DNA of 64,000 bases from Brevundimonas lenta (GCF_014196335.1 NZ_JACIDM010000001.1:744001-808000); one strand, 5' to 3'; numbered from the stretch's first letter, positions 17,473-26,101 are shown. Numbers and translations are program-made. The notes: generated from the letters alone by a model not told the origin.

Positions 17473-17559
<87 letters not shown>

Positions 17560-17568
17560 TCTTTTGAG

Positions 17569-17606
17569 CGGCGCCGCATCTCCTGATGCGGCGCCGTTTC
17601 TGTTTT
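17569..17606 (+). terminator. Rho-independent terminator of tRNA-Leu
   Basis: A perfect 12-bp stem, CGGCGCCGCATC (17569-17580) and GATGCGGCGCCG (17585-17596), around the loop TCCT, followed by TTTCTGTTTT. It begins ten bases after the tRNA 3' end. Confidence 0.9.
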
Positions 17607-17674
17607 GGCCCCTATCGCCTCGCGCGCAACGCTCGGCTACTTGATGGGCTGACAAGTTTTACGAGACTGGCTGG

Positions 17675-18289
17675 ATGACCGTTTACCTGCACGAAGGCGA
17701 CCTGCCCGACGGCCTCGACCTGGGCCCGGTGGTGGCGGTCGACTCCGAAACGATGGGCCTGCGCTTCCGTCGCGACCCCCTGTGCGTGGTGCAGCTGTCG
17801 TCAGGCGACGGCGACGCCCATGTCGTGCGCCTGAACCGTCCGCTCTACGATTGCCCGAACCTGAAGCGGCTGCTGGTCGATCCGGCGGTGCTGAAGCTGT
17901 TCCACTTCGGCCGGTTCGACATCGGCATGTTCCAGCTGCACCTGGGCGTGGAGACGCGCCCGGTCTACTGCACCAAGATCGCCTCCAAGCTGGCCCGCAC
18001 CTACACGGACCGCCACGGCCTGAAGGACGTGGTGCGCGAGTGCGCCGGCGTCGAGCTGAGCAAGGCCCAGCAGTCCAGCGACTGGGGCGCCGCCGAACTG
18101 ACCCAGGCGCAACTGGATTACGCCGCGTCGGACGTCCTTTACCTGCACGCCGTGAAGGCCAAGCTGGACGAGATGCTGGAGCGCGAAGGTCGAACCGAAC
18201 TGGCCGCCCGGTGTTTTGAATTCCTGCCCAGCCGATCCGCGCTCGACCTGGCCGGCTGGGATGAGATGGACATCTTCGCCCATGCCTGA
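17675..18289 (+). CDS. Ribonuclease D-like 3'-5' exonuclease (single DEDDy domain)
   Basis: 204 residues. Contains the DEDDy catalytic residues: AVDSETMGL (first Asp and Glu, residues about 22-24), FHFGRFDIGMF (second Asp near residue 83) and YAASDVLYLH (Tyr and last Asp near residues 149-153). True RNase D has an additional HRDC domain; this protein stops after the exonuclease fold, as do the short RNase-D-like enzymes common in alphaproteobacteria. It probably trims tRNA or other RNA 3' ends. lptC starts 12 bases later, so the gene is probably the head of the rnd-like/lptC/lptA/lptB unit. Confidence 0.92.
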   Translation: MTVYLHEGDLPDGLDLGPVVAVDSETMGLRFRRDPLCVVQLSSGDGDAHVVRLNRPLYDCPNLKRLLVDPAVLKLFHFGRFDIGMFQLHLGVETRPVYCTKIASKLARTYTDRHGLKDVVRECAGVELSKAQQSSDWGAAELTQAQLDYAASDVLYLHAVKAKLDEMLEREGRTELAARCFEFLPSRSALDLAGWDEMDIFAHA

Positions 18290-18301
18290 TTCCGGGGCCT
18301 G

Positions 18302-18958
18302 ATGACCGAGCCGACAAACACCCGGGAAGCCGAGGACGAGGCCCGCGTGCACGCGACGGCCGTGGCCTTCCGCACGCGTTCGCGGCGGGTTCAGCTGCTG
18401 CGCCGGCTGCTGCCGGTGCTGATCGTCGTGCTGGCGGGCGGCACGCTCAGCTGGATCGTGCTCCGCACGGTGATGTCGGACGTGGAGCGGTCGGCCGAAA
18501 CGCCACGCGAGGTGACGCTGGAGAACTCGCGCTTCCTCGGCCAGGACGCTCAGGGACGCGGTTTCGTGGTGGGCTTCAAGCGCGCCGTGCGGGATCCGCA
18601 GACCGGGCATTTCAAGCTGGTCGCCCCGGCGCTGCGGCTGAATCTCGGCGGCCGCAAGGTGACGACGCTGACGGCGGACGGCGGCCTGTACAACGAGGCG
18701 GCGCGGACCGTGACCCTCGGCCCGAACGTAAAGGTCTCGGACGGCGGCTCCGGTTTTACGCTGGTGACGCCGGAGGCGGTCGTCGACACGCGCACGGGCG
18801 TCGTGACAGGGTCGAAGGGCGTTCAGGGCTCCGGCCCCCTTGGAACGGTGTCCGCTTCGTCCTATGCGATTTATGAACAGGGCGAACGGGTCGTGTTCAG
18901 CGGGTCGGGCGATAACAAGGTGCGCGGGACGATAAACCCGGCGAGGTCCAACGGATGA
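18302..18958 (+). CDS. lptC: LPS export protein LptC
   Basis: 218 residues. Bitopic inner-membrane component of the lipopolysaccharide export bridge, joining LptBFG to periplasmic LptA. A basic cytoplasmic start (RTRSRRVQLLRR) leads into one helix at about residues 38-58 (LLPVLIVVLAGGTLSWIVL), then a beta-jellyroll periplasmic domain with VVGFKRAVRDPQTGHFKLVAP and repeated YNEAARTVTLGPNVKVSDG strands. Its stop overlaps the lptA ATG (ATGA), as expected for coupled lpt genes. Confidence 0.9.
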   Translation: MTEPTNTREAEDEARVHATAVAFRTRSRRVQLLRRLLPVLIVVLAGGTLSWIVLRTVMSDVERSAETPREVTLENSRFLGQDAQGRGFVVGFKRAVRDPQTGHFKLVAPALRLNLGGRKVTTLTADGGLYNEAARTVTLGPNVKVSDGGSGFTLVTPEAVVDTRTGVVTGSKGVQGSGPLGTVSASSYAIYEQGERVVFSGSGDNKVRGTINPARSNG

Positions 18959-19434
18959 GCATGATCAGAACACTGGCGGCCGCGAGCCTCGGTCTGGCCC
19001 TTCTGGCCGCGCCGACGATCGGCGACGCCCAGAGCTTCCAGGGCGGGCAGCCGATCATGTGGGGGGCCGACGAGGTGTCGCGCACGCCCACCAGCCTGTC
19101 CCTGCGTGGACGCGCCGAGCTGACGCAGGGCGACAGCCGCATCCGCGCCGACCGGGTCGAGGGCACGATCAACAACGGCGACCTGAGCCGGGTCGAGGCG
19201 ACGGGCAACGTCTATTTCGTCACTCCCGAGCAGACGATCCGCGGCGATCGCGCCGTCTACACCCCGGCCAACGACACCATCGTGCTGACCGGCGACGTGA
19301 TCCTGACCCAGGGCGAGAACGTCATGACTGGCGGTCGGCTGACCTACAACACCCGTACCGAGGCCGCGCAGATGGAAGGCGGCTCCGGCAGCCGCGTCCA
19401 GGGCGTCTTCGTTCCCGAACGCAGCGGGACCTGA
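18955..19434 (+). CDS. lptA: LPS transport periplasmic protein LptA
   Basis: 159 residues with signal peptide (MSMIRTLAAASLGLALLAAP, cleavage near GDAQ). The mature part is one OstA/LptA beta-jellyroll: RADRVEGTINNGDLSRVEATGNV, IRGDRAVYTPANDTIVLTGDV and GGRLTYNTRTEAAQMEGG are its repeating strands. It carries LPS across the periplasm between LptC and LptD. The four-base overlap with lptC and the 20-base gap to lptB indicate one operon. Confidence 0.93.
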   Translation: MSMIRTLAAASLGLALLAAPTIGDAQSFQGGQPIMWGADEVSRTPTSLSLRGRAELTQGDSRIRADRVEGTINNGDLSRVEATGNVYFVTPEQTIRGDRAVYTPANDTIVLTGDVILTQGENVMTGGRLTYNTRTEAAQMEGGSGSRVQGVFVPERSGT

Positions 19435-19454
19435 GCCGCGGCTCGGAATGACGC

Positions 19455-20249
19455 GTGGCCCGCAAGGAACTCTCAGCTCTCAACGTCCATGACCCCGTCG
19501 CCCCCGAGGCGGCGGTCGAGGCGCCGCGCCCGACGGGTCTGCGGGCCGAACACCTGGCCCGCTCGTTCGGGCAGCGGCAGGTGGTGCGCGACGTCTCGCT
19601 GACGGTCCAGCGCGGCGAGGTAGCGGGCCTGCTCGGCCCCAACGGCGCGGGCAAGACGACCTGCTTCTACATGATCACCGGCCTGATCCCGCCGGACTCC
19701 GGCTCGATCTGGCTGGACGGCGAGGACATCACCGGCCAGCCGATGTACCAGCGCGCCCGGATGGGGCTGGGCTATCTGGCGCAGGAAGCCTCGATCTTCC
19801 GCGGCATGACCGTCGAGCAGAACGTCAAGGCGGTGGTGGAGCTGCATCACTCCGGCCAGGCGGCGATCAATGAGGAGGTCGCCCGGCTGCTTGAAGAGCT
19901 GCGCATCGACCATTTGCGCCATGCGCCGGCCTCGGGCCTGTCGGGCGGCGAGCGGCGGCGGTGCGAGATCGCCCGTGCGCTGGCCGGCAAACCCAGCTTC
20001 ATGCTGCTGGACGAACCCTTCGCCGGCATCGACCCGCTGGCCATCGCCGACATCCGCCAGGTGATCCGTTATCTGGCCGGGCAGGGGATCGGCGTACTGA
20101 TCACCGACCACAATGTCCGCGAGACGCTGGAGATCATCGACCACGCCTCGATCATCTCGGGCGGCTCGGTGCTGTTCGAAGGCAAGGCCGAGGACGTGAT
20201 CCGCGATCCGGAAGTCCGCCGGGTCTATCTGGGCGATATGTACGGTTGA
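19455..20249 (+). CDS. lptB: LPS export ABC ATPase LptB
   Basis: 264 residues, beginning with GTG. Cytoplasmic ATPase that powers LPS extraction with LptFG. Walker A GLLGPNGAGKTT (near residue 60), Q-loop in GYLAQEASIF, signature LSGGERRR, Walker B SFMLLDEPFAGIDPLA and the switch His in ITDHNVRET are all present, and HNVRE is typical of LptB. The first 30 residues are an extension before the ABC fold. lptFG are not in this window. The ribosome site is weak (GGAATG), so translation may rely on coupling to lptA. Confidence 0.95.
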   Translation: MARKELSALNVHDPVAPEAAVEAPRPTGLRAEHLARSFGQRQVVRDVSLTVQRGEVAGLLGPNGAGKTTCFYMITGLIPPDSGSIWLDGEDITGQPMYQRARMGLGYLAQEASIFRGMTVEQNVKAVVELHHSGQAAINEEVARLLEELRIDHLRHAPASGLSGGERRRCEIARALAGKPSFMLLDEPFAGIDPLAIADIRQVIRYLAGQGIGVLITDHNVRETLEIIDHASIISGGSVLFEGKAEDVIRDPEVRRVYLGDMYG

Positions 20250-20258
20250 CGGTCTGCG

Positions 20259-21554
20259 TCAGGGCTGCCCCAGGCTCAGTCGGCTGATCAGGACCGCAGC
20301 CCTTTGGGACTGCCTCACCAGACTGTCGAGATCGACCCATTCGCCGTCGGCGTGGGCATTGCCGCCCGCGACGCCCAGCCCGCCGAGCGTATCGACGTCG
20401 GCTGCCACGAAACCGCTGTCGGCGGCTCCGCGACGGGCGGGATCGTATTCGGCCATCTCGGGCAGGCCGAGGTCGCGATTGACGGCGTTGAGGCGGGCCA
20501 GGAGGGCGCGGTTGCCTTCGGTCGGGGCCATGGGCGGATAGCCGCTTTCACCGAAGACCAGTTCCGCGTCGGTGCGGGGAAGGTGGGCGTCCACGATGGC
20601 CTGCATGCCGGCGCGGATGCGGGCGTCCTGCTCGGCGGTGAGGGTGCGCAGGTCGCCGCGTGCGACGGCCGTGGAGGCGACGATATTGGTCTTGCCCGAC
20701 GCCGTGACGCTGAAGCCTTCGGCGTCGATGGCGGCAGGCGTGCCGCCGCCGATGACGCCGACGTTGTAGGTCAGGTTGGGCTCGGGCAGTTCGCGGCGGA
20801 AGCCGTCGAGGATGCGCGCCATCTCGTAGATGGCTCCGTAGCCGAGGTTGTCGTTGAACACGCCGCTGGAATGGCCGGTGCGGCCGGTGGTGGTCAGGGT
20901 CCAGTTGGCCGAGCTGCGACGCGCGATGGTGCCGAAGTCGTTCTCGTCCTCGACGGCCAGGTTCTCGAACTCCAGGGCGAAGGCGGCTTCGCGCCCGGCC
21001 GCGATCAGGTCCTGCCGCGCGATGGCGACCGGGGCGCCGATCCGTTCCTCGTCGCCGGTCAGGACGATGGTGATGTTGGCGTCCTGGAGGGTTCCGGCGG
21101 CCTGCATGGCGCGCAGGGCGGCGATGATCACCACCACCCCGCCCTTGTCGTCGCCGACGCCTGGGCCTGTGGCGCGCGAGCCGGTCCGTTCGAACCGCTG
21201 GAACGGGTTGTCGGCCTCGAACACCGTATCGAGGTGGCCGATGAGGAGGACGTTTCTGCCCGATCCCGGGTGCCTGGCGATCAAATGACCGGCGCGGCCG
21301 GTCTCCGCCATATCGACCCACGAGACCTCGAAGCCGAGAGGCTCCAGTTCGGTGCGGACCATGTCGCCGACCGCGCGGACGCCGGGCAGGTTCAGCGAGC
21401 CGCTGTTCTGGTTCACCATACGCTCAAGCAGGGCGATGTGGCGGTCGTGCTCGCTCTGCACCGTCTGCATCATCGTCTGTTCGGCCGGGTTGCTCTGGGC
21501 CGCGGCAGCCGTGGGCAGGGCGAACAGAAGCAAGGCGGCGAGGACAAGGCGCAT
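20259..21554 (-). CDS. M20 family metallopeptidase, secreted
   Basis: 431 residues with a signal peptide (MRLVLAALLLFALPTAAAAQ). Di-zinc exopeptidase of the M20/CPG2 (glutamate carboxypeptidase) type. Ligands and catalytic residues are visible: LLIGHLDTVFE (His107, Asp109), GVGDDKGG (Asp136), LTGDEERIG (Glu169-Glu170) and a late GGNAHADGEW histidine. A dimerisation domain lies between (TTTGRTGHSSGVFNDNLGYG). Likely substrates are periplasmic peptides or acylated amino acids. It lies on the opposite strand between lptB and rpoN, which are usually adjacent, so it looks like an insertion into that conserved block. Confidence 0.9.
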   Translation of the reverse strand: MRLVLAALLLFALPTAAAAQSNPAEQTMMQTVQSEHDRHIALLERMVNQNSGSLNLPGVRAVGDMVRTELEPLGFEVSWVDMAETGRAGHLIARHPGSGRNVLLIGHLDTVFEADNPFQRFERTGSRATGPGVGDDKGGVVVIIAALRAMQAAGTLQDANITIVLTGDEERIGAPVAIARQDLIAAGREAAFALEFENLAVEDENDFGTIARRSSANWTLTTTGRTGHSSGVFNDNLGYGAIYEMARILDGFRRELPEPNLTYNVGVIGGGTPAAIDAEGFSVTASGKTNIVASTAVARGDLRTLTAEQDARIRAGMQAIVDAHLPRTDAELVFGESGYPPMAPTEGNRALLARLNAVNRDLGLPEMAEYDPARRGAADSGFVAADVDTLGGLGVAGGNAHADGEWVDLDSLVRQSQRAAVLISRLSLGQP

Positions 21555-21714
21555 GGGGACTTCTCTCTGTGCAGGACCCCAGCGTTTGCCGATCCGGGGC
21601 GCCGAGTAAAGGTCGGGTCAGCCCTCTGCGCGCTTAGAACGTCGTTAACCGGTTCGGCGACAGGGTCGCCGTAGCAAGTTTCGGGCCAGACGGTCCGACG
21701 GGGGGCGACAAGCG

Positions 21715-23238
21715 GTGCTCGGACAGAGGCTGGAGATACGGCAGGGCCAGGGGCTGGTCATCACGCCCCAGCTGCAGCAAGCGATCAAGCTGCTGCAACT
21801 GTCGAACCTTGAGCTGGAAGCCTTCGTTGAGGCCGAGCTGGAACGCAATCCGCTGCTGCAGCGCGAGGACATCGAGCCCGCGGCCGAGCGCGGCGAGGCG
21901 CCCGCCGAGGCGGTCGAGAGCCGCGAAGGGGCGGAGCTGACCTTCGACGAAGGGCGGATGCAGGATGCGGATCGCACCCTCGACGCCCGATCGGACGACG
22001 TCTACGGCGACGCCAGCCCGGGCGAGCGCACTTCGGACCGGATGGAGGACGTGGGCGTCGGCGAGGCCCAGGTCGGCCTGAACGACTGGTCGCGCGCCGG
22101 ATCCGGCGGCGGGTTGCCCGACGGGGAGGGGCGCGAGCAGCCTGACACCCGCGATGCGACGCTGTGGGAGCATCTGCAGGCCCAGGCCTCGCAGGCCGGC
22201 TTCACCGCGGCCGATCACGCGATCGCCCTGACCCTGATCGATGCGGTCGACGAGGGCGGCTATCTGCGGGCGGACCTCGGCGAGATCGCGGAGCGCCTGG
22301 GTGTGGACCTGGAACGTATCGAGGCGGTGCTGACGACCTGCCACGGCTTCGAGCCGACGGGCGTCATGGCCCGGTCGGTGCCGGAGTGCCTGAAGCTGCA
22401 ACTGGTCGAGCGCAATCGTTTCGATCCGGCGATGAACTGCCTGCTCGAGAACCTGGACCTGCTGGCGAAGCGGGATCTGACGGCGCTGAAGAAAGTCTGC
22501 GGCGTGGACGCCGAGGACATGGCCGAGATGATCTCCGAGCTGAAGGCGCTGACGCCGCGGCCCGGCGCGGGCTTTGGCGGCGAGCCGGCCCAGACGGTGA
22601 TCCCGGACGTGCATGTGCGCGCCGATCCGGCCGGCGGCTGGAAGGTCGAGCTCAACGCCGACACCCTGCCGCGCCTGATCATGGACAAGCGCTATCACGG
22701 CGTGGTCTCGGCGGGTGCGCGGTCCGATACGGAAAAGACCTTCGTGGCCGATTGCGCCGCCCAGGCCAGCTGGCTGGTCAAGTCGCTGGACCAGCGGGCG
22801 AAGACGATCCTGAAGGTGTCGTCGGAGATCGTGCGCCAGCAGGACGCCTTCCTCGCGTTCGGCGTGGAGTTCCTGCGGCCGCTGAACCTGAAGACGGTGG
22901 CGGACGCGATCGGCATGCACGAGTCGACCGTCAGCCGGGTGACCTCGAACAAATACGTCTCGACGCCCCGTGGCGTGTTCGAGCTGAAATTCTTCTTCAC
23001 GGCGGCGATCCAGTCGTCGGACGGCGGGGCGCTGCATTCAGCCGAGGCCGTGCGCCACCGGATCAAGTCGATGATCGACGGCGAGGGCCGGGATGGCGAC
23101 GTCCTGTCCGACGACCGGATCGTCGAACTGCTGAAGGAGGCGGGCATCGACATCGCTCGCCGCACTGTGGCGAAATACCGCGAGGCTCTCCGGATACCCT
23201 CCTCGGTCGAGCGCAAACGCCTGCTGAAGGCGGGCTAG
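21715..23238 (+). CDS. rpoN: RNA polymerase sigma-54 factor
   Basis: 507 residues from a GTG. Sigma-54 directs transcription of genes served by AAA+ activators; in Caulobacterales these include polar development and flagellar genes. Region I is the Gln/Leu-rich LVITPQLQQAIKLLQLSNLE near residues 17-36; region II is acidic (about 50-130). The core-binding and DNA-binding parts follow, with the HTH around GMHESTVSRVTSNKYV and the RpoN box ARRTVAKYRE near residue 483. Downstream hpf and ptsN complete the classical rpoN cluster. Confidence 0.96.
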   Translation: MLGQRLEIRQGQGLVITPQLQQAIKLLQLSNLELEAFVEAELERNPLLQREDIEPAAERGEAPAEAVESREGAELTFDEGRMQDADRTLDARSDDVYGDASPGERTSDRMEDVGVGEAQVGLNDWSRAGSGGGLPDGEGREQPDTRDATLWEHLQAQASQAGFTAADHAIALTLIDAVDEGGYLRADLGEIAERLGVDLERIEAVLTTCHGFEPTGVMARSVPECLKLQLVERNRFDPAMNCLLENLDLLAKRDLTALKKVCGVDAEDMAEMISELKALTPRPGAGFGGEPAQTVIPDVHVRADPAGGWKVELNADTLPRLIMDKRYHGVVSAGARSDTEKTFVADCAAQASWLVKSLDQRAKTILKVSSEIVRQQDAFLAFGVEFLRPLNLKTVADAIGMHESTVSRVTSNKYVSTPRGVFELKFFFTAAIQSSDGGALHSAEAVRHRIKSMIDGEGRDGDVLSDDRIVELLKEAGIDIARRTVAKYREALRIPSSVERKRLLKAG

Positions 23239-23340
23239 GGCGCTTCGGGGACCGACGGCGGAACGGGCGAAATCCGGACCGTCACCACAAATCGGTGATC
23301 GGCGTTGACACCAACCCAAGCCGGGCGCGTTCTAATCCAC

Positions 23341-24003
23341 ATGCAAGTCCAAATCAGCGGCAAGCATGTAGATGTCGGCGAAGCGTTAGGCTCGCGCATC
23401 TCCCAGGAACTCCAGGACGGGATCGGTAAATACTTCGAACGCGGCGCCCAGGACGCCGAGGTCGTGGTGTCGAAAGACGGACACGGCTTCAAGGTGGACT
23501 GTTGGGTGCGGCTGGCGTCGGGGCAGGCCATCGTCACCACCGGACTCGGTGGCGACGCACATGGCGCCTTCTCTGACTCACTCGACAAGCTCGAGAAGCG
23601 GGTCCGCCGCTACAAGCGGCGGCTCAAGGATCACCACATCGGTCCGAAGCGGCTATCGCCGGAGAAGACGGAGGATGCGGCCCGCGAGGTTGCGCGCAGC
23701 ATCGTCCTTCGCAATCCGGACGAGGTCGAGGACGACACCTTCGGTGACGTCTCCAACGACGAGCCGCCCCCGACGGGGATGGTCATCGCCGAGACCGAGG
23801 CGGAAATCCGCACGGTCACCGTCGGCCGCGCTGTGCTCGAACTCGACATGACCGGCTATCCGGTCGTGGTGTTCCGCAACGCCGGGCACGGCGGCATCTC
23901 GGTGGTCTACCGCCGGCCCGACGGAAACGTCGGCTGGATCGACCCGGAGCGAACGTCAAAAACGTTCAACGGACACGGTTCTGTAAACGGTCAAGAGTCA
24001 TAG
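23341..24003 (+). CDS. hpf: Long-form ribosome hibernation promoting factor
   Basis: 220 residues from ATG 23341. Binds the 30S subunit in slow growth and, in the long form, drives dimerisation into 100S ribosomes. Residues 1-105 are the S30AE domain (MQVQISGKHVDVGEALGSRI; FKVDCWVRLASGQ; DKLEKRVRRYKRRLKDH). An acidic linker follows. Residues about 160-220 are the dimerisation domain (GMVIAETEAEIRTVTVGRAV; VVVFRNAGHGGISVVYRRPD; GWIDP). A TTGACA at 23305 with TTCTAA 19 bases further on could be a promoter of its own, but the spacing is poor. Confidence 0.94.
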   Translation: MQVQISGKHVDVGEALGSRISQELQDGIGKYFERGAQDAEVVVSKDGHGFKVDCWVRLASGQAIVTTGLGGDAHGAFSDSLDKLEKRVRRYKRRLKDHHIGPKRLSPEKTEDAAREVARSIVLRNPDEVEDDTFGDVSNDEPPPTGMVIAETEAEIRTVTVGRAVLELDMTGYPVVVFRNAGHGGISVVYRRPDGNVGWIDPERTSKTFNGHGSVNGQES

Positions 24004-24073
24004 TGCTTCCCACAACGGGGCGGGTCGTCTAAATGGCGCCCGCCCGAACGGGTGCAGTCGGGGCGTAATCGTC

Positions 24074-24541
24074 ATGGACATCGGTGATTTGCTGGCGGAC
24101 GGCGGTGTCGTTCTGCGCAGCGGCGCATCGTCTAAGCGTCAGGCTCTCCACGTGGTGGCGGACGCCGCGGCGGAAGCGCTGGGCATGCCTGCCAATCGCG
24201 TGCTGGAGGCCCTGCTCGAGCGCGAGGCTCTGGGGTCGACCGGCCTCGGCGCCGGCGTGGCTGTGCCTCACGCGCGCCTGGAGGGCATCGCCCGGGTGAC
24301 GGCCGTGTTCGTTCGTCTGGATACGCCGGTGGCCTATGGCGCCGTCGACGACCGTCCGGTGGACCTGCTGTTCGCCCTGTTCGCGCCGCCGCGTGACGGA
24401 GCGGACCACCTGCGGGCCCTGGCCGCCGTTTCGCGCGCCCTGCGCTCGTCCGAAATGCGCGAGCAACTGCGTCAGGCGCATACGCCGGACGCTATCCACG
24501 CGCTGTTCGTCCGCGACAACGCGCCGGCGACCGCGGCCTGA
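24074..24541 (+). CDS. ptsN: PTS IIA-like nitrogen-regulatory protein
   Basis: 155 residues. EIIA-Ntr, the last phospho-acceptor of the nitrogen PTS (PtsP-NPr-EIIANtr), regulating potassium, nitrogen and stringent responses rather than sugar uptake. The phosphorylated His is in GLGAGVAVPHARLEGI near residue 67; DLLFALFAPPRDGADHLRAL and the following AAVSRALRS are typical of the family. It sits 70 bases after hpf, as in the conserved rpoN-hpf-ptsN arrangement. Confidence 0.95.
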   Translation: MDIGDLLADGGVVLRSGASSKRQALHVVADAAAEALGMPANRVLEALLEREALGSTGLGAGVAVPHARLEGIARVTAVFVRLDTPVAYGAVDDRPVDLLFALFAPPRDGADHLRALAAVSRALRSSEMREQLRQAHTPDAIHALFVRDNAPATAA

Positions 24542-24569
24542 TTTTCAGGGTTGGCGTCGGTGGACGCCT

Positions 24570-24827
24570 TCAGTGAACCGAAACCGGCTCCAGCTCGTGG
24601 GCCACAGCGGTGGCGAAGGCCGTCTCGCGGTCCATCATGATCGCCAGTCGTTCGCCGTCGGCGCCGTGGACCGCGTACAGGGTGGCCGCTGGATCGATCG
24701 AAAGGCCGGCGGTAGCGGCCACAGGGGCGTCCGCGATCACGTCGGCGGCGCGGATCGCGCGCACATAGACCAGGTCTGGGGCCCCGAGATCGGCGAAGTC
24801 CTGTCGGTTCATTTTCATCGGCGTCAT
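24570..24827 (-). CDS. DUF1150 family protein, paired with Hsp20
   Basis: 85 residues from ATG 24827, which has a strong AAGGAGG eight bases upstream. The sequence DFADLGAPDLVYVRAI, LSIDPAATLYAVHGADGERL and the DRETAFATAVAHELEPVSVH end is the DUF1150 pattern. In alphaproteobacteria this small protein is repeatedly found beside small heat-shock protein genes, as here (Hsp20 lies 143 bases upstream on the same strand). The function is not established. Heat-induced cotranscription with hsp20 is inferred from order and orientation. Confidence 0.85.
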   Translation of the reverse strand: MTPMKMNRQDFADLGAPDLVYVRAIRAADVIADAPVAATAGLSIDPAATLYAVHGADGERLAIMMDRETAFATAVAHELEPVSVH

Positions 24828-24970
24828 AACGACCGCCTCCTTACGCTGCACTAACGCGCCGGAGCGCGCACTGGTTCGGTCCCGAAAGCGGCGACCGCGA
24901 TTTAAAGAGCGATGATCGCCCGTCCGCCACGACGGACGACCCAATCGATATAGTCTTAAAAGCCAGACCC

Positions 24971-25390
24971 TTAGCCGGTGGTGATAGGGATCCGTCGGAT
25001 GGCGGGGACATCGTCGGGTCGGCTCATGTCGACATGCAGGAGGCCGTGCTCCAGTCGGGCTCCGTCGATCTCCAGGCCGTCCGCAAGAACGAAGCTGCGG
25101 ACGAAGCCCCGGCCGGCGATTCCGCGATGCAGGAAGGCCTGATCGGCCTTGTCCGAGGGCTCGCGCTTGCCGGCGATGGTCAGCTGCCGGCCTTCGAGCG
25201 TGACGGCCAGATCGTCTGGACCGAAGCCGGCGACGGCCAGGGTGATCCGCACCGACTGCTCGCCGAGCTGTTCGACATTGTAGGGCGGGTAGCTGTCCGC
25301 GGCGGCGCGGGCGGCCCGGTCGATCAGGGCCCGGGTGTGGTCGAAGCCCAGCAGGAAGGGGCTGTCGAACAGGATGGTTCGCGTATTCAC
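24971..25390 (-). CDS. Small heat shock protein, Hsp20 family
   Basis: 139 residues, beginning with GTG. An alpha-crystallin domain runs over residues about 35-130: PPYNVEQLGEQSVRITLAVA, then GFGPDDLAVTLEGRQLTIAG, then FLHRGIAGRGFVRSFVLAD. The N-terminal MNTRTILFDSPFLLGFDHTR and the IPIT near the C-terminus (an IxI-like anchor) match the IbpA class of alphaproteobacteria. An ATP-independent holdase that prevents aggregation of unfolded proteins. A sigma-32-type promoter lies at 25464-25493, overlapping the end of the DoxX gene, and leaves a leader of about 65 bases. Confidence 0.93.
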   Translation of the reverse strand: MNTRTILFDSPFLLGFDHTRALIDRAARAAADSYPPYNVEQLGEQSVRITLAVAGFGPDDLAVTLEGRQLTIAGKREPSDKADQAFLHRGIAGRGFVRSFVLADGLEIDGARLEHGLLHVDMSRPDDVPAIRRIPITTG

Positions 25391-25463
25391 GTCTCGCAGC
25401 CCCCGAAGCAGGCGTTAAGGCCGTCCACGCCCCCCGCAATCGGCGAGGCGCCAGCCAGCGCTC

Positions 25464-25493
25464 TAGATGGGGCTGTCCTGCGTCGGGTTCAAC
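25464..25493 (-). promoter_or_regulatory. Putative sigma-32 (RpoH) promoter of hsp20
   Basis: On the minus strand GTTGAA (25493-25488), 15 bases, then CCCCATCTA (25472-25464). This closely matches the heat-shock consensus CTTGAA ... CCCCATNTA. It lies about 75 bases before the hsp20 GTG and its -35 element overlaps the DoxX stop codon, so hsp20 and DUF1150 can be heat-induced independently of DoxX. Confidence 0.65.
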
Positions 25494-25926
25494 GCCCTTT
25501 TCGGAGCAGGCCGTCGAGGGACAGCTTGCCGGCGCCGTGGGTCGCGAGGAGGAAGCCGGCGAGCACGCACATCATCGGGCCGAACTGTTCCCGGGCCACC
25601 GCCTCGGCCGGGGCTTCGAGCCGGCCGAGCAGCCAGACGGCGACCGTGAAATTGATGGTCAGCAGCAAGCCTGCCCAGCGCGTGAGAAAACCGGGGATCA
25701 GAAGCGCGCCGATCAGCAACTGGGCCCAGACCGACGCCGGGGCCGCCAGGGCCGGCCAGGGGCAATCCAGGGCCCTCAGGAAGGCCTCGAACTCGGCCAT
25801 GCGCGCCGCCGACGTGATGTTGTCCCAGACGCCCCAGACGAGGAAGCCGCCGAGGTAGAGGCGGAACAGGCCGAGCGCGGCGTCCTGGCCGCGCGCAAGA
25901 CCGTCGAGTCGAAGCAAGGTGTTCAC
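25489..25926 (-). CDS. DoxX family membrane protein
   Basis: 145 residues with four hydrophobic helices, starting at about residues 18-37 (ALGLFRLYLGGFLVWGVWDN), then about 63-80 (APASVWAQLLIGALLIPGFL), about 85-102 and about 115-132 (FGPMMCVLAGFLLATHGAGK). The layout and the GRxxAP/HGAGKLSLDG end match DoxX-type proteins, some of which act with redox partners at the membrane. The substrate is unknown. The gene ends within the hsp20 promoter. An unbiased start is ATG 25926; no stronger upstream candidate was seen. Confidence 0.8.
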   Translation of the reverse strand: MNTLLRLDGLARGQDAALGLFRLYLGGFLVWGVWDNITSAARMAEFEAFLRALDCPWPALAAPASVWAQLLIGALLIPGFLTRWAGLLLTINFTVAVWLLGRLEAPAEAVAREQFGPMMCVLAGFLLATHGAGKLSLDGLLRKGR

Positions 25927-25994
25927 GATCGCCTCCCGTGCCGCCCGAAGGTAGCGCGAGCGCGGGCGATGGAGAAGCGGAGGCCAGATATGGC

Positions 25995-26024
25995 GAAGGC
26001 CCCGCGGTTTCCCGCGGGGCCTTC
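25995..26024 (-). terminator. GC-rich hairpin downstream of tRNA-Ala
   Basis: GAAGGCCCCGCG and CGCGGGGCCTTC form a 12-bp stem that starts two bases after the tRNA 3' end on the minus strand. No T-tract follows in that direction, so it may act as a processing or pausing structure rather than a strong intrinsic terminator. Confidence 0.5.
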
Positions 26025-26025
26025 A

Positions 26026-26101
<76 letters not shown>

